Shown one piece after another: positions 52,701 through 61,700 of a stretch of DNA of 64,000 bases; position 1 is the stretch's first letter, and each line of letters opens with the position of its first letter. Below the pieces are notes generated by a model that saw only the letters and a program-made list of their open reading frames with translations, made no database searches and was not told the DNA's origin. Where the stretch lies: contig CM037874.1 of the NCBI GenBank assembly GCA_021292105.1, positions 8,048,678 to 8,112,677 on the forward strand, written 5' to 3'. The DNA comes from Anadara kagoshimensis (taxonomy: Eukaryota > Mollusca > Bivalvia > Arcoida > Arcidae). The position numbers were made by a program, and so were the translations under genes.

Positions 52701-55700
52701 GTGGAGTTATGGTGTTTATGCCACTGCCAAGTCACTTATATTGAGACAGTCAGTTTCAGGATGGTGAAGAAAAGCATGCTTCCTGGATAAAATCACCAGC
52801 ATTCGACTAGTGAACTGAATCGAATAACTTTCTCATTAGAATATTCCTGAGTGGGATTTGAAACTAGGGAAGCAATTTTACAAAACATGGAAGATTTATT
52901 GTATATGTCATCATAAGAATCAGCATCTGGACCCATTATTTATGTTTTCGTTACAATACTGAGTATATGATGTCCAGACAATCTAGTTTGTCAGTTTGAC
53001 AGCATTAATCAAATAAAAGTTGTACCTTTTTTGTTTTAGGTCGAAGCAATTTTACAAAACATGGAAGATTTATTGTATATGTCATCATAAGAATCAGCAT
53101 CTGGACCCATTATTTATGTTTTCGTTACAATACTGAGTATATGATGTCCAGACAATCTAGTTTGTCAGTTTGACAGCATTAATCAAATAAAAGTTGTACC
53201 TTTTTTGTTTTAGGTTGACACATATGGAACACAACAGCCAATTGCCTTGTTGAAACTTCTACTTGAGAGAGGAGGTTGTTATGACCGTGGCAAAGATCTT
53301 AACTGGAAGAACATGCGTGATATCGGTTACATCGCTGCTATGGGTAAAGCCGGTGGTGGAAGAAATGAAACTGATCCCAGATTTGTTTCCCTGTTTTCTG
53401 TGTTTAATATGACATTCCCCTCTGATGAATCTCTGTTCCTGATTTATAATTCAATTCTAGTCGGACATTGTCAGCCATTTACTAAGGATGTACAAGATAC
53501 AGTGTCAACCCTTACCAAGATGACTATGTCACTATACAGGTATGTATATGTCAAGTGTGGAATTAAGTAATGGTGTTTTATATACCAATGAAGAGCATTT
53601 TACATGATACCCATAGAAAACCACTAACCTTTGACAAGCACATTTATCAACTTTAAAAAAAGCTAGGTGGTAAGAGGTGCTGTGATCTGGAAACACCTTG
53701 GATCCACTGGCTACCAATGCAACATTATGATTTGAGATGAGTAATTCCTGTTTATTAACTCTGTGTGCACTTTAACAAAGTTTTTCCTTTTTCATAATGT
53801 TGACATTGTTTAATTCAAGTCTTGATGCTTAAAACAATGTACATTTTTATTTATTAGGTAGTGCACATTTTTCTAAATTTTAAGATTATATAGCCCTGTT
53901 CAGAAATGAAAAAGTATTGAAATTAAGAATTTATCATCTTTTATTTTCTAGAAAACTCACATTTCAAGATACTCTTGTTGACATTTCAAAAGCACATTTT
54001 TCTATGTCTTCATTCATTTCAACATATATTTGTTATTTTCTGTTTATAGCACCATAGTCAAAGATTTACCTCCAACACCATCAAAATTCCATTATATTTT
54101 CAACCTGCGAGATTTGTCTCGTATATACCACGGCTTATGCCTGACCACTCCAGACCGGTTTGGTAAACCAGAGTTGTTTGTTAGAGTGTGGAGAAACGAG
54201 TGTCTGCGTGTGATCGGGGACAGGTTGATCAACGATGAGGATAAGGATCTAGTTAATGTAAGTACATTCAGGGCTCTCGCTGGGTTGTTTTAATTTCCAC
54301 TTTCTGCCCCATGCACAATTCAAAATCTTATGGATTTTTCACAATCACTTTGCTAATTTTCACAATTTTGAAATTCAGCTTTAAAAACAGTAAATGTGGT
54401 TTTCTACAACTTTTTCTTTTTTTATGTAGTTTTTTGCCATTAGGATGCACATTTTCACAATTGCGTGGCCCTGGCTCCATTTACAAAAGTGTGAGAGAGA
54501 CCCCTGCCATTAAATGTGGTACCTGAAAATGGTTGACATTCTTCCCATGATCGAAAATCCTGTCAAGTATAATACATTGACTTCAGTAATCTATCTTAGA
54601 TTTTACCTCTTCACATGATTATCAACAATCCACTTCTATAATATGTAAATCAAATAAATTTAAGATAAATTTTAAAAACATCATCAAAGAATACAAAATG
54701 GCTGAATAGTTTCTTACAAAAAGACATTACTAGTATAGTAAATAGTATAAATTGAGCATAACTTGAAAACTGAGTACAATCTTTTGTGAACAGTAACTTT
54801 AAATCTGCTGATTTTGTGCTTAATGCCAAAGCTTTGTATAATTTCATATCAACTTAATCAAAAATTAAAACACAAATCTGAATACATGTATTAATTGAAT
54901 TGCCCATTAGTGTCTGGTATCATTTTTGTCTGATACATCACATTATATAATTATGAGTAATTGGTAATTCTAATTTGGTTATTTTGTTCATTTTGATCAG
55001 AAAACCATAAAGAATTTGTTGGATGAGAACTACAGCAGTTACACAGAGAAGGCCATCCGTGATCCTTGTCTATTTGGTGATTATCGTACTGCGTTGGAGG
55101 ATGGTGAACCAAGATTGTACGAAGACATCCAGGATTACGATGCTGCAAAAGCTCTCTTCCAAGAGGTAAGGAGGGAATATAAATATTTGAGCTGGGTTGT
55201 TCAAAGCCCTGTTGGCTTAACCATTTGGTTATTGAAAATTTGTATTTTGTGTGTCCTAAACAATATTTATGAAATTTCTGTTCAAAAGTTTGTGCATACA
55301 TTTGTTATCAAATTGCAGTAGTTAAAGTCAAACCTGTATTTTTACATCAAACATTTTTAATTTTTAATTTTGCTAACCACTAAGTTATGCTAATAGAGCT
55401 TTGAAAAACCGGGCCCTGATATGTGTTCAAAACTTTGTTAACTTTACCACCTAGTTAGGGGAAACCCTGTGTATCTTGTTTATTTGTTCATGTTTCTAAT
55501 GTACAGTCAAACCTGCCTATAAAGGCCACCCAAGGGAACCAGTGAAAGTGGCCTTTATAAGCAGGTGGTCCTTATATAAAGGTGGCCTTTAAGGCAGGTT
55601 GGACTGTTTATTTAAAAGTTAGTGTATACAATTTAGAATAGGAGCTAGAAGAAATGTATTTACATAATGGTTTTCTACAGATATAGCATATAAATTAAGA

Positions 55701-58700
55701 TATATCACAGATCACTTTTATAGGCATTTACACAATATTTAGTAATGCATACTAAAATTCTGATTTTAAACAAATTGCTATGTATTTGATTTTGTATGAA
55801 AATTAATTAAAGTATTTTAATCCACGATAATGTTTTCAAAATTTTATTTTATAGATCCTTGAAGAGTATAACGAAAGTCATACTGCTATGAATCTTGTCC
55901 TCTTCGACGATGCCTTGGAACATTTGACACGTATACACCGTGTTCTCCGTATGGATCAAGGACATGCTTTACTGGTTGGTGTCGGTGGTAGTGGTAAACA
56001 GAGTTTGTGTAAGCTTGCATCATTTACAGCGGGATGTGAAGTGTTTGAGATCACACTTAGTCGTGGTTATAATGAAAACTCATTCAGAGACGATTTGAAA
56101 ATATTATATAATAAACTAGGAATGGAAAATAAAAAGATGGTATTTTTGTTCACAGACCAGCATGTAGCAGAAGAAGGTATGGTTTTATTTATTATTTTGT
56201 GTTGTGATAATTTTTACCCTGGTTAATCTTAAAACATGTTTTATGAACCAGAATGATTACTGGAGTGGAGTGGAGTTTTTATATCCCAGTCAAGATTGTT
56301 TCACTTATATTGAGGTGGTCAGTTCTGGGATGGTGGAGGAAACTGGAGTGCCTGGAGAAATCCATTGACATTTTACAACTGAACTGGCAAACTTTCTTAC
56401 ATTAGGATCTGCTTTAAGGATTTGAACCTAGGTGCTGAAAGGTACTGCGACCTATAAGCACTGGCACCACACTCAGGCACCGAGGCCCCTAGAATGATTA
56501 CTGGACCAAAACATTTTGTACAGTAATACTTATGATAACCCCAAGTTGTTATTCATGAATACCATTAGTAACTCAGAGTCACTATTTCATTTATTATTTT
56601 AATTCAACCTTATCATTGACGTCTCTTCATCACAAGACTGAATGATTCATTAAAATATAAAAGTACAGTGACACCTCATTTGAATGTCAATCGATTACCT
56701 TTGCAACTTCACTTATTGCCACACTATTTTGAAGTTCCAATAAACATTTTATTTGTGTTTTTCTTTTAGAGAGTCCCCCAATTTTTTGCCAACCCTTTAT
56801 ATAGTACCAAAAATTGAGTGAACAAATGGTGACAATGATTCAAAGTTTTACTGTATACCCTAGCACTGGCAGCAGTTATAGTATGATTTGTATTTTTTCA
56901 GGATTTTTGGAGTTGATAAATAACATGTTAACATCAGGAATGGTTCCTGCTCTGTATGCTGATGATGAAAAAGAAAGTATAATAGGATCTGTAAGTCATC
57001 GTGAAATATAATTATATAACTAAAATCTAGATTGTACATTCTTATTTGCAAGGAAACATTGTATTTGTTATTCTTCCTTTATGTAAATCTGCTTCTACAG
57101 CATACCAAACATTTGCCGTACAAAATAATTTTACATTTGTGACATAGTTCTAGTGTTCTTGTTTTATAATTCAGTAGATTTACCATACTAAACTGTAGGC
57201 ATTTATATCAGTTAAATTAGGCCATTTTTAATATTGAAAAACATTGAAAAACAAAAGCTTTATTGACAATTACTCAGTTCTCTGCTTTTTGAGTTTTAGA
57301 GTTATAGAAATAAAATGGAAGTTCCACTTTACTACACTAATTCTAGTTTTATACATATATTGTAATATGCCATCTGATGCTAGTATATGACACTAATAAA
57401 CTACTGAAAATGAAAATCAATTATTAAACATTCCATATTCCATATTATTTCAGATTCGTAATGAAGCCATTGCTGCAGGTTCCCCTCATGCTAGGGAAAT
57501 GATATGGCAGTATTTTGTAAATAAATGTGCTGGAAATCTTCATATTGTCTTAGCTATGTCCCCAGTAGGTGATGATCTTAGAACAAGATGTAGGAATTTC
57601 CCAGGTAAGATTTTACATTGCCTTGATATAGTGTTAAATATGGCTTATTTTGAGAGAATTGTATAAATTTGGTCTATGTAAGAGGTATATATTTCAGATG
57701 GACTATGATTCCTTTCATATTTTTTTGTCATTCCAGTGTGTCTATTTAACTTTTTGCAGAATTGAAATAGTGTCAGAGACTAGGTTTGTTACCTGTATAA
57801 ACTAAAACTTATATTTACAGGTATAACGTTTCATTACTATTGTTGGTAAAATTCACCTGTGCAAACTGAAGACCTGTCCAATCAAATAGAATCTCTTGTC
57901 CGCATTGTGTTTGGTTTAGACAGTAACCACTGTATCTAATTTCCAATATGGTGGATATTGAATTTCATGGTGGATTGGTTTATAAGGTTGACAATGATCT
58001 TGAAAATAAAACAAAACACGATTACAAGAAAGAATACTTGCAATGAGTTAGATATAGTGATTATAAGGTGTTTAAAGTGTTGTATCTTGAGCTGTCGACA
58101 GAATTTCATATTTCCAATTTTGTTTCAGGTATGGTTAACTGTGCTAATATAGATTGGTTCTTCCCATGGCCAGAACAGGCTTTGTTAGCCGTAGCCAGCG
58201 TCTTCATATCACCTGATGTAAGAAATATAAACTTTATAAAACATACATTATGTCACATTATATAATGAAACATTTTAGCTTGCATGTATGAAGTACAGGG
58301 GGATAGTGGACTAAAGCCCATGCTTACAGATCACATCATCTCTCACAACCTAAGTTTTAATCCCACTCGGAACAGATCCTAGTGTGAGAAACTTTGTCAG
58401 TTCACTTGTCAAAGATCGGTGGTTTTCTCTGGGCACTCTAGTTTCCTCTACTTTAACCCACTCCATTCTACTTCTGTTTGAAGTATTTATTGACTAAAGA
58501 CAAAATAAATTCAATCATTTTCAAAACTTTTTCTTGTTCATCAAAATTAACAATGACTGGAAAAATGCCCCAAAATCCAAACCTGCAGTCTGGTTCACCT
58601 GGTGTTAGTATAATGTGACCAGGTTAATGGCATGCTTGTCTGAGGCATGCTGACTCTGTGAGCTAGCATCTTGGATTAACCCCTAGAGATTAATCAACTT

Positions 58701-61700
58701 GATCAAAGAATTTGAATACTAGTTGCTGAAAAATTGCTGATATGACTTTTAACAAGTTTATAATATCAACCAATTTTGAATTGGTCAATTAGCCCAATGG
58801 CAGAGTCAATTTACTGTCTTCAAACCAGAAACACCAATGAATTTTCAAACTCTAGTGTATATAAGATTTAATTAACTTTTTCAGAACCAGCTTATACCTG
58901 AGAACCACAGAGAGAATGTTGTCAGCCATATTGTCATGGTCCATCAGAAAGTCGGGGAATACAGTAAAATTTTCCTGCAGCGTCTGCGCAGAAATAACTA
59001 TGTAACACCTAAAAATTACCTGGATTTTATCAACTCTTACCTGAGACTTCTAGAAGAGAAAGATAAATATATTTTAGCTCAGGTAAGTGGAGGCTTTACT
59101 TTTGTATCATTCTTAATATGCAATAGTGTATATATCATGTATATATTGACACAATTTCATTTTTTTCCTTTTGCGGTTGAGATTTTCTGTTGTTATCAGC
59201 AATATAGTTGGATTTTTATAAACATATTAAAGTTATGTTTGCCAGGTTGCAAAAAATATATACAATTTGAATGTGACATTTTAAGCTTTTTAACTTTATC
59301 TTCCATATTTCCATATCAAGTTAGGCTTTTAACAACAATTCCCGCACATGTATTTTCCCATGTTTTCATTCAATGGTGATTCTCTTTATAAAATCTTCAA
59401 CATACATAAGCTTCATTATATTTATTTAAAGAAAATTTGTATTTTTTTAATTTAGTGGAAGTTGTATCTTTTATATATTTTTCATCTTCCAAAAATAAAT
59501 CCATTTTTTAAATTCATTTTTCTAGTGTGATCGTTTAGCTGGTGGTCTCCAGAAAATAGCAGAAGCCAGTGAGCAGTTGGCTGTTCTAAATGACAGGCTT
59601 GCTGTACAAAAAGTTGCTGTCACAGAGAAAACAGCTGCTTGTGAATTACTCCTGAAAGAAATCTCCTCAGGTACAGCCAGGGCTACCGAGAAGAAACAGT
59701 TAGCTGAAGCTAAAGGAAAAGAAATAGAAGAACAGAGTGTTGTTATATCTTTTGAAAAGGTTGGTTCTTGTTCTTTGTCACTTATTGTTCAGTATCTTAG
59801 CAGTACTGTTAACCAATTTTCATACGTGTACAATAAACTTTCATGGGGACAGAATAATTGTGAAAGTTAATCGTTGTGATCTTGTTTCCAAAAATGGTTT
59901 TATTGACACCAAATATTCAGGTTTTGTCAATCTCATGAAAGTTAATAGTTGCAAATTAGTTTTGGTAAGAGAATTGTGAAAGTTAATATCCATAAATAAA
60001 AGTGTGTTTTTTATTTGAGAAGTTGTGGAGCCACATTATTTTGCCACATAATCTGATTACGACCACCTGCCTATAAGGTCTCATTTTACTTATTTGCGAC
60101 AACATCCCCCAACCGCCTCTTAATGAATTGGTTTCACTGTTTAAAATGAAAGTGATTCTGAAATATTTACTGTTGTGATTAAAAACATTTGGATTTAATG
60201 GGTTCAGATTTGAACTATATGTTTGTATAAATTTCATATATTTTACAACATCTTTATTTTACAGAAAGAAGCAGAAGATGCCCTTGCTGAGGCATTGCCA
60301 GCTTTAGAAGCTGCCAAGTTGGCTCTAGAAGATCTTGATAAATCTGATGTAACAGAAATTAGGTATATATCAATTAATTTTTATTACAAATCAAAATATC
60401 AAGAGACATATAATTTTTCTCTTTTTGGTGGTTCAGAAAACCATCAAGAGACATAATAATAATCATATTTAAGTTTACCATGTAGCCTATCTATCAAAGC
60501 TAGGGGGTCAACACTCTAGATAAGAATTTGACATAGGGATCCTACCCTAATATTTTTTATCTCTTTTTTACGTTGTTTAAAAAATGGATCTGTTAAGCAT
60601 ACTGCTTACTTTCTATGCATTCTGATACGCATTCAATTAAATTTTAAAAGAATATTTATGCAGATACACCTCCTATCTGGAGCTTTGGGTGGTTAGTTGC
60701 TTGCTATTAAATGCAGTTACAAGTACATATCTTGAAGATTTCTTGGTGATTGACTACATTCAGTCAGGTACTGCATGATACCTACTGCTACCTTGGCAGA
60801 AACAATCTTAGCAAGGGCCAGATTTCTGTGTCTCCAATGTAAAGAAAGGCTATGTTATATTCAACTGTCACCACCCTTTTAACAGATTTTTCTATTTAGG
60901 ATGCAAGAATAAATTATAAATCCATTTTCATTGGAGATACTGGTTCTAGTGGAGTAACTGAACTACATTGTATATTTGTACATTTATATAAAACATTCCT
61001 GTTACTTTTTACTTCTAGATCCTTTGCCAAACCACCACCTGAGGTACAGAGGGTTTGTGAATGTATTGTGGTACTGAAGGGTATCCGTGAAGTGTCATGG
61101 AAGTCTGCTAAAGCCATGATGGCAGAAGCTAACTTCCTTGGTTCATTGACAAATATGGATGTAGATGGTATAACGGTCAAACAAACACAAGCTGTTAAAG
61201 GTCAGTATAAAATAACGAAACAATTCAGTCCCTGTATAATAATGGTACAGTCTCTGAGTCTACAACTGATATGAGAATGACCTTGAACTTAATTATAGAT
61301 TCATTTGAATTTAGGCTTGATGAGTGATATGAGAATGCATGACCTCAAACTTAATTATCAATTCATTTAATTTAGGTTTGATAAGTGATATGCTTATGAC
61401 CTTGACCTAATTATCAATTCATTTGAATTAAGGTTTGATGAGTGATATGCATATGGCCTTGAAATTAATTTTCAATTTATTTGAATTTAGGTTTGATGAG
61501 TGATAAGAGTATGACCTTGACCTAATTATCTATTTAATTGAATTTAGGTTTGATGAGTGATAAGAGTATGTCCTTGTCTGTGGAGGCCATGAAGACTATC
61601 AGTAAAGCTGGTACTGGTCTACTTAAGTTCGTGGAAGCTGTACTTGGTTACTGTGTCGTTGCTAGAGAAATCAAACCAAAGAGAGAAAAGGTAAATAATG

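Noticed and set aside
53040-53090. Alternative start of exon 42
   Set aside because: The frame from the first acceptor stops after 16 codons and lacks the conserved VDTYGTQQP sequence.
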